Shown here piece by piece: positions 21,846 through 32,216 of a stretch of DNA of 64,000 bases (its first letter is position 1; each line of letters starts with the position of its first letter). The notes under the pieces are model-generated. The model was not told the origin of the DNA and did no database searches. It worked only from the letters and a program-made list of their open reading frames with translations. The DNA comes from Nymphaea colorata. Lineage: Eukaryota; Streptophyta; Magnoliopsida; Nymphaeales; Nymphaeaceae. Position numbers and translations under genes: made by a program. The stretch is taken from the NCBI RefSeq assembly GCF_008831285.2, contig NC_045139.1:9396204-9460203 (forward strand). The letters are read 5' to 3'.

Positions 21846-24800
21846 GAAATATCATTTTTCAAATTTTATATATAAGACAATTGAAATTTTCTAAATTTAC
21901 ATGTAATTTTTTTTAATTTGCCCTTGCGGATCCCTCTTGGCTCCACCCCTGATCCTATCAATTTAAGAGGGAGAGATGGTTATATATTTGAGTGCACGAT
22001 GCACATGACATATGTTTCCTTGGCTCAATTCCATAGGTAAATGTCATGTATGTGTTCTTGGGTACTTACACAAGCTCATGCATATAACCTGCCTCGGCAA
22101 TATAAGACAATGCAAAATGCCTTATCATTGTACAACTTAGCATCTTTTTTTTAAAAAAAAATTCATTGAAGATTCCCTCCTTTTTGCAAAAATGACTAAA
22201 CACATGTAACGATTTGGATTGACCCTATGTGCATGTTAGGTTGATATGACAAATAACACTCTTGAAATGACAAAAATGTACTTCGATAAGTCCACTAGAT
22301 CTAAACGTTTTGCAAGAAATCGGAAATAGTATATTTTTGCCTTCAATAAATGTTTTGCCAACGGCTAGGAGTCGTCGATAGAAATATAGTTGGCACCTAA
22401 TGTGGCGACCGTAAAAGTTGTGGGCAAATCATGATATTATTCCCCCATGCTGAGAACTATTGGGATATCAATCCTCTTTGCCAACGGTTCAAACAATTGC
22501 AAAAAAAAGTGTTTTCCCAATTGTTTTCAAAACGTCAGGAATATTGTTCAACAACCAACTTTACGAAACATCTGGATTGTTCAACGGCTAGGGCATCTGG
22601 ATTTGTGTGTGTATAATACATATATATATCATGAGAGAGGGAGAGAGACCGTTTGTTAATAAAAAAAAAGGTATTACTATTTCCTTTCGTAGAAAATGTA
22701 CATAGCCAGCATAATACATAAAAATTGTGCATCACATGCCACACTGTAAGCATTACATGTACAAAAAATTTCTCTATGATGCCTAACCATCACTTTCTGG
22801 TATGGATTCGTTGCCCTAAAATATATGAGCAGCTTGTATTTAGAATCAATGAGCCTCTGCTTCTGTCCAAGAAGAATCAATCAACTCCAATGCCCTGCCT
22901 AATGCCTAGAGCCTCTATGCCTTATGTTTCAATATTATAGTCAGTTAACGATCTCACATACAAAGTTTTGTTCTCTAGAAAAACATTGTCTTAGGGAATC
23001 AATTAATTCAAAGATGCTTACACAGCTCAAAAGATCTTGATCGCCTAATTCTTGGAATGCCATGACCTTTGTAGAAATACTCCAAAGCTATATACATTTG
23101 ATTTTACAAAAAGTTTGTCATGCATTGCAGACTCCAGTGACATTTCCACTAAAGAAACAATGACCACATCTAATTACCAATCCAGTGACACATCTTAGAA
23201 AGATAAAATACATATGAAGTTCAAACAATATCAACAAAATGTAATTCAGAATGGAAATACAACATTTCCAAATGAGCTGAAATTATCTATGAAGTGCATA
23301 TATCCATCCATTACTCGATCAACTTGTACTTTGCAATTTGCACGATAAGTAATGAAAAACATTGTCAATGAATGTTGCAAGAAGTCTGTTACATAAAATG
23401 TCAAATATTATAAGGTACCCAAATTGACAACTGTTTGACTGCTGTGCATGTGCATATTCTCTTAGACACTAGAGTTGTTGTTTCAAAGAAGAATTTTCTT
23501 GCTTCAATAAAGCATTGTGCTTTTCAAGTTCTTCGACCCTTTCATCTGCAATTTCAAGATTGACTACACTCAGGATCAAATACGTCTGCAGAGTTTGGCC
23601 CTGCTCCATATGTACGTACACGTCCACTGTGCTCTTGTCTCATATAATTTTTAAGATCAGTCAAAGCATGTGAAGGCAGCTGCGATGATGACTCTCTAAG
23701 TTTGGCCTAAATATAGTGAAAAACATATTCACATACACATCTAGTGAAAAATATAGTTATACGTACAATTATTTCTGCACTGCCCTGTATTAATACCAGC
23801 TGATTAATGGGGATCGTTGTGCTTCCATTGGGTGAATGTTTGGTGCAAACTCGCGTGGAGTGTGTCTATAACTATGTCGTCCATAACTTAATATATAATT
23901 GACCTTCTAAGTAAAGCAGTTGCTGCAACTTAGGATAAGGCCAGCTGAAAACAATATTTGCGACATGCATGATGGTCGTGACGTCGATTAGAGTGGCAAA
24001 TAAATCTGATCCTCAGTATTTTACATTTTTGTGTCAACTTACAGTTTACAGAATTGGTCTAGAGTGCCAGGGAATGTTTTCTTTCTGCTGTAATTCATTT
24101 TACAGAATTGGTCCTTGAGTGCACCTTTTTGGCTCTGGAGGCTAGGTTGAGCCGACCGGGCCTGTTAATGTGCAGGCCGTTGAGTTTCTGTGTGAGCAAC
24201 AAATATATACCAAAGGAGTGGAGGGTATTTTTGAATTTTTTTATAAAATAAAGAAAATCCTATAAAATGACGGTTATTATGTGGCTCCAAACAATTATGA
24301 CACTTGGCGAGATATGCTATCCACGTACAACAACAACATGTGGGATCAAATACAGGTATGGTATTTAAATTTGACTTTGTTTGTGATTGTATGTATAATG
24401 TTGAATGGTCTAATTTACTGGTAAAATTTCGGTCGATAAAATTTCGGTCGGATTAAATATGATGTGGAAAGAATGGAAGTGTGAGTTGTTGAAAAAAAAT
24501 ATTTTGATCCGTTCGAAAGGAATTAGAAGATCATATAATCGATAATGAATCCGAGCGGTGGGTTGATTTTGCACAAGATATTAAAGGGCATTCTTGTCAT
24601 TTCAACCTTTCCAAACAGGCACATCAAGTCAACCAACCTGTGAAATGTGTTTAATTATTTCTCTAAAAATCAGGGGACCTTCAATGAAAATAAAAAGAGG
24701 TCCCTATAAGAACAATATTGATGTGGCATTCCACTTGTCTCCAACCAAACTAACCAAGCTGGTTATATAGGGCATAGGCCTGTGAAGTTCAAGATCCATT

Positions 24801-24975
24801 TTATTTTCCTTCCTCTCTTTTTTTTTAATGTTTTTTTGTTTAATTTGTATAAATTACTACTTTTTTCTACTATTTATTACCTTTGTTACAATCAGTCTTA
24901 AAACAATAAAAAACAAACAATTAGCCTTAAAACTTTAAAAACCACAAGGATATGATTGACATCTAAAACTAAAAT
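21846..24975. repeat. segmental duplication block, copy 0
   Basis: This block is collinear with 57975-61150 and in part with 27900-30300 and 40420-41100. Shared landmarks are CTTGGCTCCACCCC, ATGGTTATATATTT, the coiled-coil relic and the stretch before the RING gene (ACGTACAACAACA...TGTGGGATCAAAT). I see no intact gene in it. Its right end at about 24975 jumps to sequence that lies beyond the RING gene in the other copies. Confidence 0.85.
23450..23700 (-). pseudogene. C-terminal relic of an En/Spm-like (plant transposase family) protein, copy 0
   Basis: The minus strand reads EHSGRVRTYGAGPNSADVF and then, after a frame break, an EELEKHNALLKQENS coiled coil. The SGRVR-Y-G-GP pattern followed by a coiled coil resembles the tail of plant Ptta/En/Spm transposase-like proteins; that match is from memory of the family. 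The same relic lies at 28290-28440 and 59530-59730. Confidence 0.4.
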
Positions 24976-24985
24976 TAGTTTTCTT
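24970..24985. other. deletion junction where the RING gene is missing
   Basis: Up to about 24975 the sequence follows the DNA that precedes the RING gene in unit 3 (ACATATAAAACTAAAATTG near 61131). After it the sequence follows DNA from the far side of that gene (TTCATGCTCA..TAGAATACC, near 62690). About 1.5 kb including the RING gene is absent here. Confidence 0.7.
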
Positions 24986-25099
24986 CTTTCTATTCATGCT
25001 CATCGTAGAATACCAAAAAAATCTTGCTGTTTAAAATGTCAGAACGTTGTTTTGTGCCTATGGTTTAGACTGGAAGGATTAGAAGGTTCATCAAGTCCA

Positions 25100-25304
25100 A
25101 ATCCATTCTTTTAGATATTAAAGTGACCTTTAGTAACGTAAGATCTGATTGCGTTGTTGTTTGTCATGGATTCACAATTGCCTGGGGCTCATGTAGTTCG
25201 TTTGTTCTTCTTCACACTTTTGTCCAAGGCAAAAAGACGATTTCTTGGCTGCCTGGTGGAAAAAGTATGCAGAATGTACTGAAGTCCCGGCTGGTTCTTT
25301 TGTC
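25100..25304 (+). pseudogene. short conserved exon-like block, copy 0 (left part)
   Basis: The DNA matches 31910-32100, 42710-42900 and 62830-62990 (for example TTGCCTGGGGCTCATGTAGT). In unit 1 this block encodes an open frame starting KKKISWQAGGKAYAE; here the frame shifts after ISWLPGGK. It is interrupted by a copia fragment at about 25305. Confidence 0.55.
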
Positions 25305-25800
25305 TCTTCCAGTAATACTTACAGGATGCTCAAATCATGAAGTGCAGTCTTTTATACGTGAAATCAGCAGCAAATTTTTCATTAAGGAATTAGGCACTCT
25401 TCATTATTTTATTGGAATTAAAGTGACTACAAAAATTCGACTTTACTTCTTTGTCAATAGAAATATATCTAAGATATCCTACACTGTGCTAAGATGGGAC
25501 TTGCTAAATTAGTGGTGACTCCTGCTACACCTAATGTGAACTTATCCAAGCATGAAGGGGAGATGTTACCGGATGGCAAAGTATATCCAAGCACCGTGGG
25601 GGCCAAGCAATATGTTACCCTTACTCATCCAGACGTCGGCTAACCTGTTGATAAAGCATGTCAACTTATGCTTGCTCCACTGATGTTCATGGGAATCATG
25701 TCAAACGCAGTCTTAGCTACCTACAAGGAACCATATCTCATGGCATCATGATCCAAAAATCTTCAGATGGGACACTGGAAGCCTACTTGGATTGTTTTTT
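25305..25800 (+). pseudogene. Ty1/copia RT-RNase H fragment
   Basis: The plus strand encodes VILTGCSNHEVQSFIRE and KELGTLHYFIGIKV, the copia RT block after the YVDD box. Further on come pieces equal to the KRSLSYLQGTISHGI and LEAYLD parts at the RT/RNase H border. It has several stops, no LTRs and no start. It is unrelated in orientation and sequence to the copia element at 50184-55139. Confidence 0.8.
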
Positions 25801-25910
25801 CCAAAGGAAGAAGAACATTTCTTGGCTGCCTGGTGGAAAAAAAGTATGCAGAATGCACTGAAGGCCCAGATGGTTCTTTTGTTTCTTCCTATTAAAGGCT
25901 CCAGTTAAGA
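25797..25910 (+). repeat. duplicated part of the exon-like block right of the copia fragment
   Basis: ATTTCTTGGCTGCCTGGTGG with its flanks (CCAAAGGAAGAAGAAC before, AAAGTATGCAGAATG after) repeats the sequence at about 25225-25325. The copia fragment is thus bracketed by direct repeats of about 100 bp. Confidence 0.8.
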
Positions 25911-25997
25911 AAGTGGTGACGATGACTAATTTTTATCAGTTATCCTGAGAGAGTCTTGCAGCTAAAAAACTATCTCCATTATTATTTAGCGGAGAGG

Positions 25998-26073
25998 CTT
26001 GTTATATATATATATACACACATATATATATATATACATATATATACACACACACATATATGTGTGTGTGTGT
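25998..26073. repeat. TA/CA microsatellite
   Basis: Alternating (TA)n, (CA)n and (TG)n runs. Confidence 0.9.
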
Positions 26074-26079
26074 TTTACC

Positions 26080-27107
26080 AACCTTATATGTACATATGAA
26101 ATATTAGAAAAAGAAATGTCAAGGGTCACAAAGAAGGTGGGTACAGGTTAGGTATCCTGTATGGTTCGGCATGATAACTAAGCGGCTTTTATATGTACAT
26201 ATTCCTTCGTTTTCCTTTCCCTTGAACATGAAAAGATGTTTTCACCTTTCACTTGTAAGTGTTCCTACTTTCCTTTAAAATTTCATGCTAATTAGAGGGG
26301 TTTTCAAATCGTCACCCGGGCTTTGTGAAATTTGTGTTCGCTCAAGCCTTTCCAAGGAAATAACTTATATTCGACCGATCGACGTTTTTAATTTCCAGTC
26401 CAATTAACGCACGTTCTTTCTTCAATTCTTTGTTCTTATAATTCTCAAACGAACTTTCGTGTCTTAGTTGTCTGAATGCTATAGTTATTTAACTTGACTG
26501 TCATCTGAAATCATAAAAATGTGAATATTTGCATGATCTCGACAAAAAGAATGCTTTATTTAACTAAAAAATGTTAATTATTGGAGACGGTGAGTTGAAT
26601 TGACCTTTTTAAGGTATTTTATCGCATACTTTCAGACAGTAGCTATCTTTATTTTCCTGCAAATTTCTGAATTGTCTCCCAGTATGTAAAAGAGCCAATA
26701 TATATATCTTCTTAAAGGATTTTTTTTATTCAATGGACCATTCAGAAGTGAAAGGTAAAATGAAATTAAGTTTTTATATGGTGGGAACGGAAAAAAGAAA
26801 GATGGACGTTAAAAGATGGAATCAGCTCAATCCACTAATGTTTTTGCCAATTCTCAAAACGTTGGTTCATCTTTTATTCTTTGCAGGGTATTTTTGTCAT
26901 TTCAACCTTCCCATACATGCTCATAGGGTCAAAGATGTGTTCAGTCGTTTTTGCTATAATGACAAGATGTTTATGTCAATTCTCAAATTGTTTGTTTAAT
27001 TTTTTGTCCTTTTCAGTCTTTTTTGCAAAAGTGAGAGGATCTTCGATGAAATTAAAAGCAGTTGCTTGGTCAAACAATGAAGGGCATTTCACTTGTTCGT
27101 TATATAC
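26080..27107. other. duplicated intergenic DNA, no gene seen
   Basis: It is collinear with 33640-34319 and 44680-45549 (for example AATTCTCAAAACGTTGGTTC, then TTTTTGTCATTTCAACCTTC). Open frames here are short and not shared in frame between copies. Confidence 0.7.
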
Positions 27108-27285
27108 ACGGGCTCATGTGCATAGGGTTGCACACGAGCTGAGTGAAGCCCAATTTTGTCGAGCTCAAGCTGGACTCAGCTCAAAAAAGTTGAGCTCGAG
27201 CTCTGTTTGAACTCGACTCGAGCTCCTTATTCGACCTCAAACTCGACTCATTTAACCCATTTGACTCATTTAAGTGCTAACTTGT
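27108..27285. mobile_element. GAGC-rich MITE-like element, copy 0 (truncated)
   Basis: It starts CATAGGGTTGCACACGAGCT and is full of CGAGCTCGAGCT motifs and ACTCATTTAACCCATTT repeats. Longer copies lie at 34320-34745 and 45550-45985. The GGGCTGCACACGAGCC start is common in non-autonomous hAT-like elements of plants; I see no clean terminal inverted repeat. Confidence 0.45.
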
Positions 27286-27340
27286 TTAGCGTTAACTGGG
27301 CGAGCTGAACTCATTATGATATATCGACGATATTGATGAG
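27286..27340 (-). pseudogene. tiny RING gene relic, unit 0
   Basis: CTGGGCGAGCTGAACTCATT and the following ATGATATATCGACGATATTG match the 46890-46930 relic. They also match, more weakly, the RING gene stretch encoding the CC..FDSTD segment (near 30740-30775). There is no reading frame. Confidence 0.45.
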
Positions 27341-28289
27341 TGCAAACTACGTTTTTTTTTAGTGCATATTTGTTGGATTGACGGACATTTTTACTCAAGA
27401 TCTTTTAACTAAATGGCTTTAGTTTTAGATGTCACTCATATCCTTGTGGGTTTTATTGTTTGGAGATTAATCATTTGAGTTCAGTCCATATTCAGCTTTA
27501 AGACAGGAAAGCATCTTTCCCTCTCTCATTGATACATGCCCAGCTGGCCCTAATATATAGTGGATTGGCTTTGAACCATATAATTAGCATAAAATTTAAA
27601 GGAAAATAAAGAAGAATTATAACTGAAAGCATTTTTCAGACCATGGCACAAATTGACACAAACCCAGCCAGGTCATGGAGATAAAAAGTGATCAGAATTA
27701 AAGAAAAAAGTTGAACCAGTTCAATATCTAGTGATTTTGTCCCCCCCAAGACAATTTCATGTCTTCCCATTAAGTAAAAAAAAAATCATACAATATTTAT
27801 AAAGTAACAAATAATAAAATAAAGTAGTAATTTGTCCAAATCGATTGAGCCGAAAAAAGGAAGAGAAGAAAATAAAAAACAAAACGGATTACATATTCAA
27901 TGCAGTTCTCTAGAATAACATTGCCTTAGGGAATCAATTAATTCAAAGACGCTTAAATAGCTCAAAAGATCCATGACCTTTGTAGAAATACAAAAAGTTT
28001 GTCATGCATTACAGATTCCAGTGACATTTCCACTAAAAAAAGAATGACCACATCTTAGAAAAAGAAAATACATATGAAGTTCAAACAGTATCAACAAAAT
28101 GTAATTGAAAAATGGAAATACAATGTTTTCAAAATGAGCTGAAGTTATATATGAAGTGCATATATCCTTCCGTTACTCGATCAATTTGTACTTGCAACTT
28201 GCACGATAAGTAATGAAAAACATTGTCAATGAATGTTGTAAGAAGTCAGTTACATAAAATGTCAAATATTGTAAGGTACCTAAATAGGA
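27341..28289. other. duplicated intergenic DNA across the unit 0 / unit 1 junction
   Basis: Up to about 27910 it matches 46950-47574 (GGCACAAATTGACACAAACC). After 27910 it matches 22970-23440 and 59080-59510. I see no gene. The gypsy element found at the matching place in front of unit 3 is absent. Confidence 0.7.
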
Positions 28290-28440
28290 AAACTGTTCGA
28301 CACTTGAGTTGTTTCAAAGAACAATTTTCTTGCTTTATTAAAGCATTGCGTTTTTCAATTCTCTTAGACACTTGAGTTTTCATCTGCAATTTCTAGATTG
28401 ACTACACTCAGGATCAAATACGTCTGCAGAGTTTGGCCTA
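28290..28440 (-). pseudogene. En/Spm-like C-terminal relic, unit 1 (fragment)
   Basis: This is a shortened, rearranged copy of 23450-23700; the GACTACACTCAGGATCAAAT stretch and a piece of the coiled-coil coding part remain. There is no open frame. Confidence 0.45.
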
Positions 28441-30599
28441 AAATTACATAACAATCATATTCATAAATAAGTCAAACTATTGTAAAGAAAAAATATACAC
28501 ATACACATCTAGTGAAAAATATAGTTATACGTACAACTCATTTCTGCACTATCCTGTATTAATACCAGCTGATTAATGGGGATCTATATGCAACACCAGT
28601 AAGTGTCCCTTTCATAAAATTTTATGGCTCAGCCACTGGCTGGCTGAAAACAATATTTGTGATGTGCATGATGGTCATGATATCGATCAGAGAGGAAATA
28701 AATCTGATCCGCAGTATTTACATTTTTTTGTCAACTTACATTTTACAGAATTTGTCCTTGAGTGCCAGGGAATGTTTTCGTTCTTCTCTACTTCATTTTA
28801 TAGAATTGGTCGTTAAATTCCAGGGAATGTTTTCTTTTTTTATCATGTCGAGCATATCCACTTTGGCACTGTTACGTTAAATCAAAACAATATTAGATTG
28901 CAGAAACGGAGAACTTCAATTAGTAAGCTTTACAAATTTTATTGTGGATATATATTTTTCAGTGTTGGTAAGTAGAAATATTAAATCTAATAGGACAGCC
29001 TTCTGCTTGGATGCCTGTCGAGGAAACGCTTTGCATACTAAGAGCCGCTTTTATCGGGAGAAGATAATACGACACAGACAGAGGGAGAGGGATCAAGTGA
29101 TGAGAATGCCCTTTGGTAGGCACGACCACCACGCCCACTTTCTCTCTCTGGGAAAAGGGGGCAGAGTGACCGAGTGACCAATGGGAGATGCATTTCTTGC
29201 ATATATGCAATGCTTTATGCACTAGGAATAAGTTTCACCTAAACAAGTGAAATTTTAAGCCATGTAAAATTCGTTAACCGTTAATTTTTATCTCTGTTTG
29301 TACATCAAGATGCGCATAAGAAAACTTCCATACACAAACATACATAAACATAAAATGCCTAGAACAAAGGTTCCAGGGTCATCATCTTGAGGGTCCTCAC
29401 ACACGATGGTATATCTTAATCTGGGACCTAGAACTTTTGTTCTACTTGAAAGCCACCCAGACTTAGTATCTTAATACCTTTCTCGCAGTTACAGCTTGCA
29501 TAGCATTGAGATATTTAGTACCATGTATGCAAACGTTACTTTACAGGGATACTTAGGGCAAATGATTTTAGAACATTCCAGTCAGATTTGCATTTAAAGC
29601 TGGTCGTTCCTTAAAATTTCTGTTTTTTTAAAAGGGGCATCTTATATATTATACCGCAACTGTGGTCACGACATGTGGATGAAAGGTTGTTAACATATTG
29701 CGCATTGAGTTTCTGTGCAAGCAACAAATATATACCGCAACGGGTCGAGGGTATTTTTGATTTTTTGATTATAAAATAAAGAAAATCCTATAACATTACG
29801 GTTATTATGTGGCTCCAATCAATTATGACACTTGGCCAGATATGCTATCCACGTACAACAACAATATGTGGGATCAAATATAGGTATGCAGTATTTAAAT
29901 TTGACTTTGTTCCTGATTGTATGTATAATGTTGAATGGTCTAATTTAAAGGTAAAAGTTCTGTCGGATAAAATTATAAAATCGTGGGTGATGTTAAAATT
30001 AAATATGATGTGGAAAGAATGGAAGTGTGAGCTGATGAAATTAGAAGATCATATAGTCGATAATGAATCAGATAAGAACGGAGGGTTGATTGGGCACAAG
30101 ATATTCAAGGGCATCTTTGTCATTTCAGCCTTCCCAAACACGCACATAAAGTCAAACCAACTCGTGGAGGTCCCTATAAAAACAATACTGATGTGTCACT
30201 TTACTTGTCTCCAAATAAGCAAACCAAGTTGGTTATATGCACAGGTTTGTGTACCATGCATAAACTATCGCACGAAATAATTTCTCCTTGCCACGTAATC
30301 ATTGAATCAAGAGATATAAGCATAAATCACTAGAATAAGAGTCACAACCAAAATCGAAACCATTTTCTGAATTTCTAGAGCAAACCACTACTCTTACTAT
30401 CAAGCATGTTGAACGATCATATATAAAATGTTGGGATCGTTTAATACTTTCAAAAGTGTAAGTTGATACAAAGAAAGTATGCTAACCTATCCTAATAAAG
30501 CTGCAATATCATTTGAAAACAAACAAACAAACAAATATTTAGCCCAAAAAACTTCAGGCCAAGTTGCACAAGGTAAAAGCGGAGACTCGCGGCCATCTG
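28441..30599. other. duplicated intergenic DNA, no gene supported
   Basis: Parts match 23700-24780 and 59760-60960. A segment at about 28900-29690 (containing the frames at 28944-29222) has no counterpart in the other units and shows no recognisable protein. From 29690 the DNA matches 40589-41400 up to the RING gene. Confidence 0.6.
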
Positions 30600-31232
30600 T
30601 CAAAATCTAATTGGGCGGCAAATGATGGGACCTAAGTCGGATCGGCACATTGGGCAGGAGAAAATGTGATGGCTCAACAATTGGTGGAGACATGAACGAT
30701 GGTAGGTATGGTGGCATGCGGTGATGATGATGTAATCGGTCGAGTCGAACTCACTACAGCATATGGGACAGTCATCATCGTCAAGGCGCTCGAGGAGCCG
30801 ATCGTAGCCATGTTCGCCACTGGGATAACCAGCTACTTCGTCTCTTTTCTCTAACGTGCATGATACACGGATCTCCAGTAAGATCGTTGAAAGACGTGGG
30901 TAGCTGTTCCTGGCCGGCACGACCTTGTCCCTAATGGTAGAAGCAACCATAGATTTTGCCTCCTCTGCTGAGTCAGAATCCATATTCATGTCATCGTGGA
31001 GTGTCCTATAGGCCAGTTGCTTGATATGATCCAAGTCATTAACCTGTGAGGAGAAAATGGTGATGAACTTCTGCTCATAGCAGCATTGTTCCTTTATCAC
31101 CTCATCATCTTCGTCGATGACCTGCAGTGTATCTTTGAGGAAAAACCCTATCTTTACCCTCTGTGATCGGACTCCATTGCCATATTCGTGAGGCTGCGCT
31201 CCTGCAATGTTGCCCGTCACTAAGATTGTCAT
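30600..31232 (-). CDS. RING-H2 finger protein, copy 1 (210 residues)
   Basis: It probably acts as an E3 ubiquitin ligase; that role is inferred from the RING-H2 finger. The finger is near the C-terminus with ligands C155, C158, C173, H175, H178, C181, C193 and C196 (C-x2-C-x14-C-x-H-x2-H-x2-C-x11-C-x2-C), preceded by an acidic LERLDDDD. Residues 1-130 (VKIGFFLKDTLQVIDED, then LAYRTLHDDMNMDS) form an N-terminal region I do not recognise. There is no signal peptide or membrane segment. The frame is open further upstream to 31325, but I chose the Met at 31232 because the intact paralogue at 62136 starts at the same residue and has the same length. It is a single exon with no neighbour in an obvious shared pathway. 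Confidence 0.85.
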   Translation of the reverse strand: MTILVTGNIAGAQPHEYGNGVRSQRVKIGFFLKDTLQVIDEDDEVIKEQCCYEQKFITIFSSQVNDLDHIKQLAYRTLHDDMNMDSDSAEEAKSMVASTIRDKVVPARNSYPRLSTILLEIRVSCTLEKRDEVAGYPSGEHGYDRLLERLDDDDCPICCSEFDSTDYIIITACHHTYHRSCLHQLLSHHIFSCPMCRSDLGPIICRPIRF

Positions 31233-31909
31233 TTTCCAAAGGGCGAACTCCCTGGTAAACAAGAAATGGTTGGCAGAAGAAGTGTGGTATTTTTTTTTTC
31301 TTTGCTGTGATGGCGTTGGGTTCATTCTGGTCAGATAGATATAGTCCTAGGATATTATGACTAATAAATAGGGAATTATGGCCTTAATAAGTAAATGGAG
31401 ATGTCATTGACATTTTTATTGGCCTTGCCAATTTTCACATTAGATTTGGATGAAAAGAACATATATGGGTGTGTTTTGCATAACAGTCACAAAAAAATAA
31501 CTTTTTTCGCAATAATAAGAAAAAACACGAGAAATAGGTCGGCAATTTAAAACTTAAAAACAAAACAACTCTTTTAAAAAATACCAAAAAAAACAGGTTT
31601 TTCACGTTTTTTTTCTTTTTTTTTTAAATGTTGTTTTTTATCACTTCTTTTATGCCAAACTGCTTGTTTTCGTTTTCTAATTTATATTTCTTGATTTTTT
31701 GCTTATTTTTGGGTGTTTATATTATTATTTTGTAATACGTAATATGATCTTTCTTAATTTTTAGGATTTTTAAAAATTGACCGTATTTTTCTTCGTTTTT
31801 ATTCATGCTCAGCGTTGATTACCGAAAAAATCTTGCTGTTTAAAATGCCAGAAAGTTGTTTCTGCCTATGGTTTAGACTCGAGGAATCAGAAGGTTGATC
31901 ATATTGATG
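31233..31909. promoter_or_regulatory. upstream region of RING copy 1
   Basis: This DNA is duplicated upstream of the copies at 42074 and 62137, sharing GATAGATATAGTCTTAGGAT-like sequence, ATAAATAGGGAATTATGG and long T/A runs. The 5' flank is thus conserved between paralogues, and a shared promoter here is inference. I cannot pinpoint a TATA box. Confidence 0.4.
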
Positions 31910-32216
31910 TGACTCTTAGTAACGCAAGGTCTGCTTGCCTTGTATGGTCATGTATTCGCAATTGCCTGGGGCTCATGTAGTTCTTTTGTTCTCTTCACAC
32001 TTTTGTCCAAATCAAGAAGAAGATTTCTTGGCAGGCTGGTGGAAAGGCGTATGCAGAATGTACTGAAGGCCCGGCTGGTTCTTTTGTTTCTTCTAGTAAA
32101 GGCTCGAGTTCTCAGTCAAAACCTAGCCTAGGAGGTGTAGGGACATCCATAATTTTGGCAGAAGAGGAAGAAAGAGTTGGAATTCCTGTAGGGGCTGGAT
32201 TTCATGACATATGGTA
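31910..32216 (+). pseudogene. short conserved exon-like block, unit 1 (open)
   Basis: One plus-strand frame stays open for about 70 codons from GTCCAAATCAAGAAG (about 32006) to TAG at 32215. It reads KKKISWQAGGKAYAE, then CTEGPAGSFVSSSKGSSSQ, GVGTSII, EEEERVGIPV and FHDIW. It has no Met and no recognised domain. Copies at 25100, 42710 and 62830 are broken by a frameshift or a stop, but the same frame is visible in each. It looks like one exon of a former gene; the host gene is unknown to me. Confidence 0.45.

Noticed and set aside
28944-29222. Overlapping frames on both strands with Arg/His-rich content
   Set aside because: No recognised motif, and the DNA is single copy here; chance frames are as likely.
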